DNA from: JAJEFO01 sp965214325
GTDB taxonomy: Bacteria; Pseudomonadota; Alphaproteobacteria; Rhodobacterales; Rhodobacteraceae
Assembly: GCA_965214325.1 (NCBI GenBank)
Contig: CBDCBG010000006.1
Coordinates: 4,030,001 to 4,094,000 of the forward strand
DNA: 64,000 bases
Direction of reading: 5' to 3'
The notes under the pieces are model-generated. The model saw only the letters and a program-made list of their open reading frames with translations. It made no database searches and was not told where the DNA came from. This document shows positions 35,437 through 45,038 of the stretch, in pieces. Position 1 is the stretch's first letter. Every line of letters starts with the position of its first letter. The position numbers and the translations under genes are program-made.

Positions 35437-36606
35437 ATGGAAAGGCGCAGTGAAGAGGGTGTCAGATACGCCGACTCGATGCTGGTGCCGGAGCGGATGA
35501 AGGCATGGGTGCTCGGGGATCCCGACGAACTGAAGCTGATCGACAAGAACGTGCCGGTGCCCGGCCGCGCGGAAGCGCTGGTGCGGATCGATGCTGTCGC
35601 GATATGCGCGACGGATCTTGAGATCATCAGTTACGGAACGCCGGCGATGTTCGAGGGCGGAGCGCCTTTCAACAGGAACTTTACGCCTGGCCATGAATAC
35701 ATGGGCACGATCGCTGCGTTGGGGCCGGGGGTCGACGAGTTCGGGATCGGCGACCGGGTCACGGTCGAGATTCATGCCGGATGCGGCCAGTGCAAGCGCT
35801 GCCGGATGGGCATGTACACCTCGTGCCATAACTATGGCCTGAATTACGGCGACCGCGACAAGGGGCACCGGGCCAACGGGTTCACCACGAACGGCGGGTT
35901 CGCGGAGTATGCGGTCAACAGCGTCAACACGTTGATCAAGGTTCCCGACACGATGTCGGACGCCGAGGCGACGCTGGTCGTGACGGCCGGGACTTCGATG
36001 TACGGATTGACCGAACTTGGCGGGCTGGTCGCCGGCGAAAGCGTGGTGGTGATCGGACCCGGTCCGGTCGGGCTTCTGGCGGTAGCGGTGGCGAAGTCGC
36101 TTGGGGCCAGCCCGGTGGTTCTTGTCGGTACGCGCGAGAACCGCAACAAGATCGGGCTGGAGCTGGGTGCAGACGTTGCCATTAACGCCCGGTCCGAAGA
36201 TCCGCTCGCACGTGTGAAGGGACTCACCGGAGGCAAGGGCGCGGACTACGTCGTGGATTGTGCAGGCACCGAGACGACCGTCAACCAGGCCGTGCACATG
36301 ACCAATCGGGGCGGCAAGGTCTGTCTCGCGGCCTTTCCGAAGGAGCCCGTCGAATTCGACCTGGGCTATCTCGCCGTCAACAACATCTACTTATACGGCA
36401 TTCGGGGCGAGGGCAGATCGGCCACCCATCGGGCGATGGCGTTCATGGCCAGCAGGCGTTTCGACGCGACTAAGGTCCACACGCACACCTTCCCGATGCG
36501 GAACTTGCCGAACGCCTTGCGCCATGCGCGCGAGCGGATCGACGACGCGATCAAGGTGGTCGTGTCGATGCGTGACAGCAATGCCGGCTTGGAAGCCGCA
36601 GAATAG
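35437..36606 (+). CDS. Zinc-dependent alcohol dehydrogenase (MDR family)
   Basis: A 389-residue medium-chain dehydrogenase. The catalytic zinc ligands are in AICATD and FTPGHEYMG. The structural zinc cysteines are in CGQCKRCRMGMYTSC. The NAD-binding core is VVVIGPGPVGLLAVAVAK. The ATG at 35437 with ggagg eight bases ahead is chosen; MLVPERMKAW at 35479 or 35497 would be shorter options. First gene of the operon under the two operators, followed by the DapA-like lyase and the TRAP transporter. Confidence 0.9.
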   Translation: MERRSEEGVRYADSMLVPERMKAWVLGDPDELKLIDKNVPVPGRAEALVRIDAVAICATDLEIISYGTPAMFEGGAPFNRNFTPGHEYMGTIAALGPGVDEFGIGDRVTVEIHAGCGQCKRCRMGMYTSCHNYGLNYGDRDKGHRANGFTTNGGFAEYAVNSVNTLIKVPDTMSDAEATLVVTAGTSMYGLTELGGLVAGESVVVIGPGPVGLLAVAVAKSLGASPVVLVGTRENRNKIGLELGADVAINARSEDPLARVKGLTGGKGADYVVDCAGTETTVNQAVHMTNRGGKVCLAAFPKEPVEFDLGYLAVNNIYLYGIRGEGRSATHRAMAFMASRRFDATKVHTHTFPMRNLPNALRHARERIDDAIKVVVSMRDSNAGLEAAE

Positions 36607-36617
36607 AACGAAGAGAC

Positions 36618-37538
36618 ATGTCAAAGGCCAAACAGGGGATATATGCGGCCGCCGTTTCACCGTTTCGGGAGGACGGCACGCTCCATGTCCCAAAACTTGT
36701 CGCCTATTGCGAGCACCTGATCACGGCGGGAGGATGCGATGGCGTGGCGCCGATCGGAACGACGGGCGAGGGCAACTCGATCTCCTATCGCGAGCGGATC
36801 ATGCTGCCCGGCGCTTTCGCCGAGGCCGGGTTCGATCCGAGCCGCGTGATCTTCGGTACCGGATCCTGCGCGACCCAGGACGCTGTCGATCTGACGACAG
36901 CGGCGGCATCCGTCGGGTTCGTGAATGTGCTTGCCCTGCCGCCGTTCTACTACAAGAACCCCAGCGATGAGGGACTCTACGCCTATTTCTCGCAGCTTGT
37001 TGAGAAGGTCGGCGATGACCGGCTGCGGGTTTACCTCTACCATTTCCCGCAGATGTCGATGACGCCGATCCCGGTCGATGTCGCTGTCCGGCTGAAGCGA
37101 GCCTTCGGTCCGGTGATTGCAGGCCTCAAGGACTCCAGCGGTGACCTCTCGCAGTCGCTCGCCTTTGCCGAAGCCACCGGCGGGGCAGAAGCGGACTTTG
37201 ACATCTACCCTTCAAGCGAGGCGTTCCTGTTCGACGGGTTGGCAGGCGGTTGCGCCGGCATCATCTCGGGCTCCACCAACGCGTTCGGGGCATACTCGCG
37301 CGACGCGATGGTCGCGGCCGACGGACCGGACAGCGATGCCTTCGCGCTGGCGAAGGCAGCCCGCGCGGTGGCATCGAAATACCCGCTGATGGCGGCCATG
37401 AAACAGATGGAAGCCTGGCGCAGCGGTGACGACAGCTGGACACGCATGGCGCCGCCGCTGGTGCCGCTGAGTGCCGGGCAGGCGGCCAGCCTCAAGACGG
37501 ATGTCGAGGGCCTGGAGGCCCCGGCCCTGGCGGGCTAG
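36618..37538 (+). CDS. Dihydrodipicolinate synthase/N-acetylneuraminate lyase family protein
   Basis: A 306-residue class I aldolase of the DapA/NanA family. The pyruvate-binding loop is GTTGEGNS near residue 48. The active tyrosine is in YLYHFPQM and the Schiff-base lysine in IAGLKDSSGD. Length is normal. Since it sits in a catabolic operon beside a dehydrogenase and a TRAP transporter, it is more likely a sugar-acid or 2-keto-acid lyase than lysine-pathway DapA. Confidence 0.88.
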   Translation: MSKAKQGIYAAAVSPFREDGTLHVPKLVAYCEHLITAGGCDGVAPIGTTGEGNSISYRERIMLPGAFAEAGFDPSRVIFGTGSCATQDAVDLTTAAASVGFVNVLALPPFYYKNPSDEGLYAYFSQLVEKVGDDRLRVYLYHFPQMSMTPIPVDVAVRLKRAFGPVIAGLKDSSGDLSQSLAFAEATGGAEADFDIYPSSEAFLFDGLAGGCAGIISGSTNAFGAYSRDAMVAADGPDSDAFALAKAARAVASKYPLMAAMKQMEAWRSGDDSWTRMAPPLVPLSAGQAASLKTDVEGLEAPALAG

Positions 37539-37676
37539 GAACAAGCGCAGAGGCAGGGCGACAGGCACGGAGCGCAGGCAGGGCAAGAGAGCGGAGAGAC
37601 AGACAACGGGACCAGGGTGTGGCCATGGAAGGGAAACACGCCGAATTCGGTTCAGCATCATCTAGAGGAGGAAAAG

Positions 37677-38738
37677 ATGAACAGACTTGTTTCAACCGGC
37701 GCAGCAGCGCTTGCCGCGGTGACGATCGGATCCGCGGCCACGGCGGAGGACATCACCCTTCGGATCGGTTCGGGCCACCCGCCCGGCGTCGTCTATGCCG
37801 GGCTGATGATCGACTACTTCCAGCCTGAGTTCAAGCGGCGGGTCGAGGAACGCACCGATCACACCATCAACTTTGTCGAAGGCTATTCCGGCTCGATCGT
37901 CAAGGTGACCGAAGTCCTGGAAGGCGTCCAGGACGGGATCATCGACATTGGCGGCTTCTGCTATTGCTTCGAGCCGTCGAATCTTCCGCTGCACGCGTTC
38001 CAGGTGATGATGCCGTTCGGCACGATGGATCCGGTCATGTCGCTGGGCATCGCGCAGGATGTCTATGCCGAGGTGCCGTATCTTGAGGATGTCTTCCAGG
38101 ACAAGTTCAATCAGGTGCTGCTGTCGCGGATTGCGGACGGCGGCTACAACCTCGGGACATCGTTTCCCTGGGAGGAACTTAGCGACCTGAAGGACCAGAA
38201 GATCGCGGGCGCCGGCCTGAACCTGAACTGGCTCGAATATGCGGGCGTCTCGCCGGTGCAGTCGTCGCTTGCGACGGCCTACACCGAAATGACGACCAAC
38301 GTGTACGAAGGTTGGATCATGTTCCCGTCGGCCTGGGTCAATCTTAAGCTCTACGAGCCCGGCCCGTATTACACGCTGATCGGCTTTGGCTCGATGACTT
38401 GGCACGGGCTGACAATCAACCAGGAAACCTACGACTCGCTGCCCGAGGACGTGCGCGAGATCCTGCATGAGGTTGCAGCCGACTACGAAGAGCAAACCGG
38501 GATCGTGAACCAGAAGGAGTATGATCGGCTGGTCGAGGAGTTGCGTGACCTGATCACCGTGACCGAGATTGATCCGGGCGTGCGCAAGGCCTGGGCCGAG
38601 AGCCTGGCCGCATGGCCGCAGTCCGTGGCTGACGATCTTGAGGCGCAGGGCCTGCCTGCCAAGCAGGTGCTGAACCTGGTGCTCGAGAAGGCCGAGGCGC
38701 GAGGCTACGAGTGGCCGGTGCGGTACGAAATCAAGTAG
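37677..38738 (+). CDS. dctP: TRAP transporter solute-binding protein
   Basis: A 353-residue periplasmic binding protein with a signal peptide (MNRLVSTGAAALAAVTIGSA, cleavage after ATA). The ligand-binding core shows GGFCYCFEPSNLPLHAFQ, the DctP-like LSDLKDQKIAGAG segment in place of the usual arginine motif, and WHGLTINQETY. A strong gaggagg site precedes the ATG at 37677. The frame upstream is non-coding. It delivers an unknown, probably carboxylate, ligand to the DctQ-DctM permease encoded next. Confidence 0.9.
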   Translation: MNRLVSTGAAALAAVTIGSAATAEDITLRIGSGHPPGVVYAGLMIDYFQPEFKRRVEERTDHTINFVEGYSGSIVKVTEVLEGVQDGIIDIGGFCYCFEPSNLPLHAFQVMMPFGTMDPVMSLGIAQDVYAEVPYLEDVFQDKFNQVLLSRIADGGYNLGTSFPWEELSDLKDQKIAGAGLNLNWLEYAGVSPVQSSLATAYTEMTTNVYEGWIMFPSAWVNLKLYEPGPYYTLIGFGSMTWHGLTINQETYDSLPEDVREILHEVAADYEEQTGIVNQKEYDRLVEELRDLITVTEIDPGVRKAWAESLAAWPQSVADDLEAQGLPAKQVLNLVLEKAEARGYEWPVRYEIK

Positions 38739-38752
38739 CGACATATCGAACT

Positions 38753-38776
38753 GCGTCGCCGGACATCCGGCGGCGC
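38753..38776 (+). terminator. Hairpin between the TRAP binding-protein and permease genes
   Basis: An 11-bp stem around CGCCGGA-ca-TCCGGCG in the 90-base gap, without a U-run. Such stem-loops often stabilise the abundant binding-protein message and reduce read-through into the permease genes. Confidence 0.5.
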
Positions 38777-38828
38777 GGCCATCCCTCGACATCCCAGTCG
38801 ACCCGGCTGGACAGTGGAAAGACGGGAC

Positions 38829-39329
38829 ATGTTCTTGATCAGGGCTGCGGACGGCCTCACCAAGTCGCTGATGATACTGGCTGCGGCGTGGGCCTTTGTG
38901 CTCTGCTTCTTCATCCTTGCCGACATCATCGCGCGCGCGATGAACATGCCCCTGCAAGGCACGAAGGAAATCGTCGCGAATTCGGTCGTGATGATCGTCT
39001 TCCTGCAGGTTGGCTTTGCTGTCCGTTCGGGCTCGATGCTACGGACAGACTTCTTGACGGGCGCGTTCGGCCCGAAGGCGGCTCGCGTCGTAACCGTGCT
39101 TAGCTTGCTGTTGGGCGCTGCGTTCTTCCTGTTTCTTGCGAAGGCCGGGATCACGCCGGCCCTGCGGTCCTTCGCGAATGGCGAGTTCGACGGCGAGGGC
39201 GCGCTTCGGGTGCCGGTCTGGCCCGCACGGTTCATGATAATCTTCGGAAGCGCGCTTGCGGCCCTGAACTACGTCCTGCTGGCCTGCATTGAGGCCGTGG
39301 ACAGGACGCAGGAGCTTCGGCTCCGATGA
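38829..39329 (+). CDS. dctQ: TRAP transporter small permease subunit
   Basis: A 166-residue protein with four membrane helices (SLMILAAAWAFVLCFFILADIIAR, VANSVVMIVFLQVGFAV, VVTVLSLLLGAAFFLFL, MIIFGSALAALNYVLLA as separate helices) and the DctQ signature R after the second helix. It joins DctM to form the inner-membrane sodium-coupled permease. The ATG at 38829 is preferred to an upstream GTG. Confidence 0.88.
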   Translation: MFLIRAADGLTKSLMILAAAWAFVLCFFILADIIARAMNMPLQGTKEIVANSVVMIVFLQVGFAVRSGSMLRTDFLTGAFGPKAARVVTVLSLLLGAAFFLFLAKAGITPALRSFANGEFDGEGALRVPVWPARFMIIFGSALAALNYVLLACIEAVDRTQELRLR

Positions 39330-39353
39330 TGCAGATGAGCGTGGGGAACGACC

Positions 39354-40688
39354 GTGTTTGATTTCGGAACCGCCGCGCTGATGGTCGGCGCTCTGCTGGC
39401 CCTCGTGATCCTTGGGGTCCATGTGGCCGTGGCGCTGGGCGTGACCAGCTTGGTGGGGATTTTCCTGGTCACCGGTCGGTTGCGGATCGTTGAAGCGACA
39501 GTCGCATCGACCGCGGCCGAGGCCCTGCGAGACTTTACCTTCGCGGTGATTCCGCTCTTCATGCTCATGGGCGAATTCATGGGGCGATCCGGTGCGGTGT
39601 CGGACATCTATGTCGGGATCAACCGGAGCTTGCGGCGCATGCCTGCCCGGCTCGGGATCGCAACGGTGCTGGGCAACACGGTCTTTTCCTTCGTCACGGG
39701 CGTTTCCATCGCTTCGGCCGCCGCCTTCTCGCGCATCGCGTATCCGGAAATGAAGGCGTTCGGCTACCACCGCGGCTTCGCCTTGGGCGCCATCGCGGGG
39801 TCGAGTTGCCTTGGGATGCTGATTCCGCCCTCGGTCCTGATGATCGTCTGGGGGATTCTCACGGAACAGTCGATCGGACGAATCTTCCTTTCGGGCGTGT
39901 TTCCGGGACTGATGCTGGCGACGATGTTCATTGCGTATATAATGGCCATGGCGATCCTGAAGCCCGAAGTCGTGGGCGAGCATGTGCGAAACAGGAAAGT
40001 CGAGGTCTCCGCCGATAGGATCGACCTACCCGGCGCCAAGCTCGCCGGCAGCCTTCTCGGTGTCGTGGGCATCGTCGCGGCCGTGCTGGGCGGCATCTGG
40101 TTCGGGATATTCACGCCGACGGAAGGGGCGGGGGCCGGCGCGGCCCTGGCGCTCATGTTTGCCTTGCTCAAGGGGATGTCCCTGCGCGAGTTCCTGGAGG
40201 CGGTCTACTCTGTCGGCAAGACGGCGGCACCGATCCTGATTCTGCTCTTCGCAGCCGCGCTCTATTCCCGGACGCTGGCGATGACCGGTGTCACGAACGC
40301 GATTCGCGAGTTCTTCGTGGCCTCGGGGCTGCAGCCCTGGCACGTGCTCGGGATCATCATCTTGATCTGGTTCGTTCTGGGCATGGTGGTCGACAGCATC
40401 TCGATCATGCTCCTGACCGTGCCGATCGTGGAACCCATCGCGGTCGCATTTGGGTTTGACAGATTGACCTTTGCAATTGTGGGCATTCTGGCGATCGAGG
40501 CCGGGCTCCTGACGCCGCCCTTCGGCCTGCTGGTCTACACCGTGAAGGCGGCCATCGAGGATCCGGAAGTAGGCGTGCAGCAGATCTTTCGAAGTTCGGT
40601 CCCCTATTGGGGGATCATGCTGATTGCCGCGACGCTGCTGGTGGCCTTCCCGGGCATTGCCAACTGGCTTCCAAACCAACTGATGTAG
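39354..40688 (+). CDS. dctM: TRAP transporter large permease subunit
   Basis: A 444-residue protein with about twelve membrane helices. It carries the DctM signatures VIPLFMLMGEFMG and IAGSSCLGMLIPPS, and GGIWFGIFTPTEGAGAGA in the second half. It forms the sodium-dependent translocation path. It starts with GTG after a gggga site, 24 bases after dctQ. The frame is complete. Confidence 0.92.
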   Translation: MFDFGTAALMVGALLALVILGVHVAVALGVTSLVGIFLVTGRLRIVEATVASTAAEALRDFTFAVIPLFMLMGEFMGRSGAVSDIYVGINRSLRRMPARLGIATVLGNTVFSFVTGVSIASAAAFSRIAYPEMKAFGYHRGFALGAIAGSSCLGMLIPPSVLMIVWGILTEQSIGRIFLSGVFPGLMLATMFIAYIMAMAILKPEVVGEHVRNRKVEVSADRIDLPGAKLAGSLLGVVGIVAAVLGGIWFGIFTPTEGAGAGAALALMFALLKGMSLREFLEAVYSVGKTAAPILILLFAAALYSRTLAMTGVTNAIREFFVASGLQPWHVLGIIILIWFVLGMVVDSISIMLLTVPIVEPIAVAFGFDRLTFAIVGILAIEAGLLTPPFGLLVYTVKAAIEDPEVGVQQIFRSSVPYWGIMLIAATLLVAFPGIANWLPNQLM

Positions 40689-40703
40689 AACAGGAGACAG
40701 CGC

Positions 40704-41009
40704 ATGCCAGCCTATTGGATTGCCCGTGCCAGGATCAACGATCCAGTTGAATACAAGCGCTACACAGATCTGGTGCCGGTCATCATCGAGAAGTACGGTG
40801 GCAAGGTGCTGGCACGCGGCGGGAAGTACGAGATCATGGAGGGGCCGGACCACTTTCACCGCTTCGTCGTCATCGAGTTTCCGACTCTGGCCGACGGCAT
40901 CGCCTGTTTCAGGTCCGAAGAATACAAGGCAGCTGCAGCGTTTCGCCGGGCCAGCGGCGCGGGCGAAGTGCAGACCGTAGTCGTGGAAGGCGGCGACCCG
41001 ACGACGTGA
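40704..41009 (+). CDS. DUF1330 domain-containing protein
   Basis: A 101-residue protein of the DUF1330 family, a small ferredoxin-like alpha+beta fold: MPAYWIARARINDPVEYKRY, GGKVLARGGKYEIMEG and VVIEFPTLADGIACFRSEEY. Biochemical role is unknown. It lies between dctM and a quinone-reductase-like gene in the same operon with gaps of 15 and 10 bases. Confidence 0.88.
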   Translation: MPAYWIARARINDPVEYKRYTDLVPVIIEKYGGKVLARGGKYEIMEGPDHFHRFVVIEFPTLADGIACFRSEEYKAAAAFRRASGAGEVQTVVVEGGDPTT

Positions 41010-41019
41010 GGAGAATGGG

Positions 41020-41994
41020 ATGAAGATCGACCAGGTGGTCATGGCGCGCCAGGGCGTGCCGGACGTAATGCAGTTCGAATCTGTGGACCTGCCGCCGCCG
41101 CGCGAGGGCGAGATCCAGATCCGCCAGACGGCCATCGGCCTGAACTACATGGATGTCTACCAGCGTTCGGGCCAGTATCCGATGGAATTGCCGAGCCGTT
41201 TGGGGCTGGAAGCCGCAGGCGAGATCGTTGCGGTCGGGGACGGTGTCGCCGAACTGGTTGTCGGCGACCGGGTTGTCTACGGTGGCGTCTTGGGAGCCTA
41301 TGCGACGCAGCGCAATGCCCCCGCCGCACGGGTCCTCAAGATCCCCGACGGAATCTCGGATGACATTGCGGCGGCATCGCTGATGAAGGGCATGACAGTC
41401 GAATACTTGCTCGAGCGGACCTACAAAGTAAAGCCAAGGGACAAGGTTCTGTTCTTTGCGGCCTCGGGAGGCGTGGGCCACATCGCGGGCCAATGGGGCA
41501 AGCATCTCGGGGCCGAGATGATCGGTGTGACAACGGGGGCCGAAAACTGCCGGCGTGCGCTGGATCTGGGCTATGCCCATGTGATTGATCGCAAGTCCGA
41601 CGACATCGAGGTGCGGGTCAAGGAGATAACGGGCGGGGCGGGAGTTCCCGTTGTCTATGACAGCATCGGCAAGGCGACCTTCGAGACGTCGGTCGCGTGC
41701 CTCGCCACCTACGGGATGTTCGTCTCCTTCGGGGCCACGACCGGGGAAGCGCCCGCGGTTGCACCCAGCCTCTTGCAAAAGGCCGGATCGCTCTATTTCA
41801 CGCGTCCCACTCTTGCGAACTATGTCGGACCCCGTGCCGATCTGGAGCACTCGGCCGGTCGGGTCTTTGAGATGATCCTCGGTGGTCAGGTTACGGTAAG
41901 CGTGAATCAGCGCCGTCCGCTGAACGAAGTCGTGGCGGCCCACGCCGATCTGGAGGCCGGTGCGACGACGGGTTCCACGATATTCTTCTCCTGA
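41020..41994 (+). CDS. Quinone oxidoreductase-like protein (zinc-independent MDR)
   Basis: A 324-residue medium-chain reductase of the NADPH:quinone reductase type. It has the IGLNYMDVYQRSG opening, GLEAAGEIVAVG, and the NADPH-binding FFAASGGVGHIAGQ. It lacks zinc-binding cysteines. It reduces quinones or activated enones with NADPH in the cytoplasm. Sixth gene of the operon that begins at 35437. Confidence 0.9.
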   Translation: MKIDQVVMARQGVPDVMQFESVDLPPPREGEIQIRQTAIGLNYMDVYQRSGQYPMELPSRLGLEAAGEIVAVGDGVAELVVGDRVVYGGVLGAYATQRNAPAARVLKIPDGISDDIAAASLMKGMTVEYLLERTYKVKPRDKVLFFAASGGVGHIAGQWGKHLGAEMIGVTTGAENCRRALDLGYAHVIDRKSDDIEVRVKEITGGAGVPVVYDSIGKATFETSVACLATYGMFVSFGATTGEAPAVAPSLLQKAGSLYFTRPTLANYVGPRADLEHSAGRVFEMILGGQVTVSVNQRRPLNEVVAAHADLEAGATTGSTIFFS

Positions 41995-42202
41995 GGCAGC
42001 CTGACCGGTCTCTTGTCCGATGCGCATGCGGGCCTTGGCGCCGCGCAAGCCGGTAGTTCCATGGCAAGTTCGCGCACCTTTCGGCTGGAAACTCGTTGGC
42101 CTTGCTTGATGCCGGGCATCAGGAATAATTGTTGGCGATCTCGTAAGGGGCAAGCTAGCTGGGGCAAAGCGCATGCCGATGCGACGAGTGGGAAAGAGCG
42201 AG

Positions 42203-43276
42203 ATGGCGACGACGGAAGTGGCGGTCATCGGGACCGGGTGGTGCGGCGGGATCCGGGCGCAGACGCTGGCCGATTCGGCCTTGGTCGATGCGCTGCACAT
42301 CTGTGAAATCCGCCGCGAACGATTGGACGAGGTCCGTGCGCTGACCAATCCGGCGACGGCTACGCTCGACTATCAGGAAATCGTCTCCAACCCGGCGATC
42401 ACCGTGGTTTACATCTCTACGACGCCCGAACAGACCCACTACCCGATCGCCCGTGACTGCCTGCAGGCGGGCAAGCACGTCCTCTTGGAGAAACCGATTG
42501 CGCTGGAGTTCTGGGAAGCGGACGAACTGATCGCGCTGTCGCGGACCAACAACGTCAAGTTCACGATCGGCTATTCCCAGCGGTTCAACCCCAAGATCGC
42601 ATACGCCAGGAAGTCCATCGCAGAGGGCAAGCTGGGCAAGGTGGTCAACGTCATGGTCAGTCGCCACCTGTCGCGGAACCTCGGGAAGAAGATCGCCAGC
42701 CGTGTGAAGCTGTCGCCTGCGGCGATGGAGTCCACGCACGATCTCGATTTTGTCTTCTGGCTGCTGGAACCGGCCAAGCCCGCGAAGATCTACTCGCAGG
42801 GCGCATATGGCTACATGAAGGAAGTGAACGGTTCCTATGACTGCATGTGGTCGACGGTAACGATGGATGACGGAACCCTCGTCGTCATCGGCGGCGGCTG
42901 GAACCTTCCGCCAAGCTATCCGAACTATTGCGGGACCTGGATCGAGATTACCGGGACAGAGGGCGCCCTGATCCTGGATGACACGGCGCGGGATCATTGG
43001 TTGAACACGGTGTCTGAGGGCACGCAATTCCCGATGTCGACCATGCCAGGTGAACATGTGGATCAGGTCTTTGCCGGCCAGATGGGCCCCGAGACGATCC
43101 ATTTCCTCGAGGCAGTGCTGAGGGACCGTCCCGTGATGGTCGATCCGACCCATGCCCGGCTGGTTATGGCAGCATATTCGGCCGCGGACTTGTCGGCCGA
43201 GATCGGAGAGCCTGTCTCGCTGCCGCTGTCCAACCATTCAATTGCCCGCCTCGCAGACATCAAGGCGGCAGAATAG
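42203..43276 (+). CDS. Gfo/Idh/MocA family oxidoreductase
   Basis: A 357-residue NAD(P)-dependent sugar or cyclitol dehydrogenase-type protein. The cofactor motif is VIGTGWCGGIRA (near residue 8) and the family hallmark EKPIALE is near residue 95. The C-terminal domain has the STHDLDFVFWLLE metal/substrate region. The ATG at 42203 is chosen because ggga precedes it; a start ten codons upstream is possible. A 208-base gap separates it from the previous operon, so it may have its own promoter. Confidence 0.9.
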   Translation: MATTEVAVIGTGWCGGIRAQTLADSALVDALHICEIRRERLDEVRALTNPATATLDYQEIVSNPAITVVYISTTPEQTHYPIARDCLQAGKHVLLEKPIALEFWEADELIALSRTNNVKFTIGYSQRFNPKIAYARKSIAEGKLGKVVNVMVSRHLSRNLGKKIASRVKLSPAAMESTHDLDFVFWLLEPAKPAKIYSQGAYGYMKEVNGSYDCMWSTVTMDDGTLVVIGGGWNLPPSYPNYCGTWIEITGTEGALILDDTARDHWLNTVSEGTQFPMSTMPGEHVDQVFAGQMGPETIHFLEAVLRDRPVMVDPTHARLVMAAYSAADLSAEIGEPVSLPLSNHSIARLADIKAAE

Positions 43277-43284
43277 GGGGCTGC

Positions 43285-44145
43285 ATGGCCAGGACCGTAG
43301 GGATCTTCGGGCTGGGGTTGATCGGCATAGCCTTGTCGGAACGCCTTCTGGCTGCGGGCCATGGCGTCGTTGGATACGACGTGGACGAAGCGCGCGGCAC
43401 GCTGTTGCGGGAAAGGGGCGGGATACTCGCGAATCCCGGCGCGGTCTGGCGAAGCGACATCATTCTCTCGGCCGTCTTCAGCACCGACCAGCTGGCCGGC
43501 ATAGTTTCGGCCGCGCCCGAGGTCACCGGCAAGGTGCTTGTCTCCATGAGCACCTGCGACCCTGACCAGGTCGCCGAGCTGGCGGCAATCGCCCGAGGAA
43601 ACAATGTCGTGCTCGTCGAGGCCCCGATCTCCGGCACGAGCCTCCAGGTCCAGCAAGGAACCGCGCTCCTCCTGCTTGCCGGCGACCCGGTGGGGCTCGA
43701 CGACTTCGAAGAGGTTGCCGACGCGATTTCGTCCAATCGGGAAAGGGTCGGGGCAATCGGCAACGGGAACAGGACCAAGCTGGCGATCAACTGCGTTCTC
43801 GGGCTGAACCGGGCCGCGGTCGCCGAAGGCCTCGTCTTCGCCGAAGCGATTGGCCTCGACCCGGCGACATACCTGCAAACGGCGTTGCGTTCTGCTGCGC
43901 GGTCCGACGTGATGGGCGCCAAGGGACCGATGATGGTCGCGCGCGAATTCACGCCGCTTGGCCGGATCGCCCAGTCTCAAAAAGACTTCAAGCTGATCCG
44001 CGAGATGGCCGCGCGCAACGGTCACGGGAACATGCCGATGGTCAATCGCTATCTCGAAGTGATGGAAAACGCCGAGAGGGCGGGCGACAGCGATCTCGAC
44101 AATTCGGCCGTGCTTCTCGCGGTATCGAGGATGGCAAAGTCCTGA
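43285..44145 (+). CDS. NAD(P)-binding 3-hydroxyacid dehydrogenase family protein
   Basis: A 286-residue protein of the 6-phosphogluconate/3-hydroxyisobutyrate dehydrogenase superfamily. It has GIFGLGLIGIAL at the N-terminus, EAPISGTSLQVQQGTALLLLAG (given here as two adjoining motifs, EAPISGTS and QQGTALLLLAG) and the GNGNRTKLAINCVLG helix with the catalytic lysine. Nine bases after the Gfo/Idh gene, so co-transcribed. It is an intact relative of the broken gene at 27176. Confidence 0.88.
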   Translation: MARTVGIFGLGLIGIALSERLLAAGHGVVGYDVDEARGTLLRERGGILANPGAVWRSDIILSAVFSTDQLAGIVSAAPEVTGKVLVSMSTCDPDQVAELAAIARGNNVVLVEAPISGTSLQVQQGTALLLLAGDPVGLDDFEEVADAISSNRERVGAIGNGNRTKLAINCVLGLNRAAVAEGLVFAEAIGLDPATYLQTALRSAARSDVMGAKGPMMVAREFTPLGRIAQSQKDFKLIREMAARNGHGNMPMVNRYLEVMENAERAGDSDLDNSAVLLAVSRMAKS

Positions 44146-44147
44146 AC

Positions 44148-45038
44148 CTACGATCCGGCAAGATGGATCGCCGCCGAGATCAACAGCGGCAGGCAGGCGA
44201 AATTCAGGACGGTGGAGCTGACAACAAGCCCGGCCACACGCTCCGGGCTGCGGCCATAGTGTTCGGCGATCACGTAGGTGATCAGCGCTGAAGGCATCGC
44301 GGACAGAAGAAAGATCGCTCCCGCTTCCACGCCTTCGAGGTTGAAGACCGCGATCAGCGTCAGTCCGGTGGCAACCCCGACCGCCAGCCTTACGCCCGCA
44401 AGCAGTGCCGACGTTCCTATGTCGCCGACCTTCAGTCGTGCCAGAGCGCCCCCCAGCAAGATCAGCATCACCGGGATCATGATTCCTGCAAGTAGCGCGG
44501 TCACGTCGGCGACGACAGTCGGAATCGGCAGGTCGGTGATCCGGAACAGGAGCACTGCCACGATTGCCCAGACCAACGGTTCTCGCAGCAGTTTCCGAAG
44601 GCCCGGATCGCCGGTGACGATGGCGGGGACAACCGTGTATTGAACCAGCGCGATCACAAAGAAGAACGCCGCACCGATCGCCAGCCCCGGCTCGGCAAAG
44701 GCGAAAAAGACGATCGGCAGCCCGGCATTCCCGGCATTGGGAAGCGACAGGGACGACAGAAACGTCCGCCAGTGCAGGCGCAGGACAAGAAGCGCGGCCA
44801 AGGCCAGTGCACCACCCACGAGAACTGCCGCTGCGCTGATCGCCACGATGCGGGCAAGCGAGTCGTCAGGCAGGGCAGTGCTTGTCAGGGACGAAAACAC
44901 CAGGGACGGCGTCCCGATCAGCATCGCGAGCCGGGTCAGTGTTTCGGATTGGAAGCCGATCCCCCGAAATTCCAGGAAAAACCCGATTCCGGCAACGACG
45001 AAGACGGGGGCGATGATGTTCAAGATTTCACTCGGCAC
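44148..45038 (-). CDS. AEC family transporter
   Basis: A 296-residue auxin-efflux-carrier/malonate-transporter type membrane protein with about ten helices. Typical stretches are the LSLPNAGNAGLPIVFFAF motif, LLAGIMIPVMLILLGGALAR and the final SALITYVIAEHYG. It probably exports or imports a small organic acid. The start is GTG. It converges on the preceding gene with two bases between stops. Confidence 0.85.
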   Translation of the reverse strand: MPSEILNIIAPVFVVAGIGFFLEFRGIGFQSETLTRLAMLIGTPSLVFSSLTSTALPDDSLARIVAISAAAVLVGGALALAALLVLRLHWRTFLSSLSLPNAGNAGLPIVFFAFAEPGLAIGAAFFFVIALVQYTVVPAIVTGDPGLRKLLREPLVWAIVAVLLFRITDLPIPTVVADVTALLAGIMIPVMLILLGGALARLKVGDIGTSALLAGVRLAVGVATGLTLIAVFNLEGVEAGAIFLLSAMPSALITYVIAEHYGRSPERVAGLVVSSTVLNFACLPLLISAAIHLAGS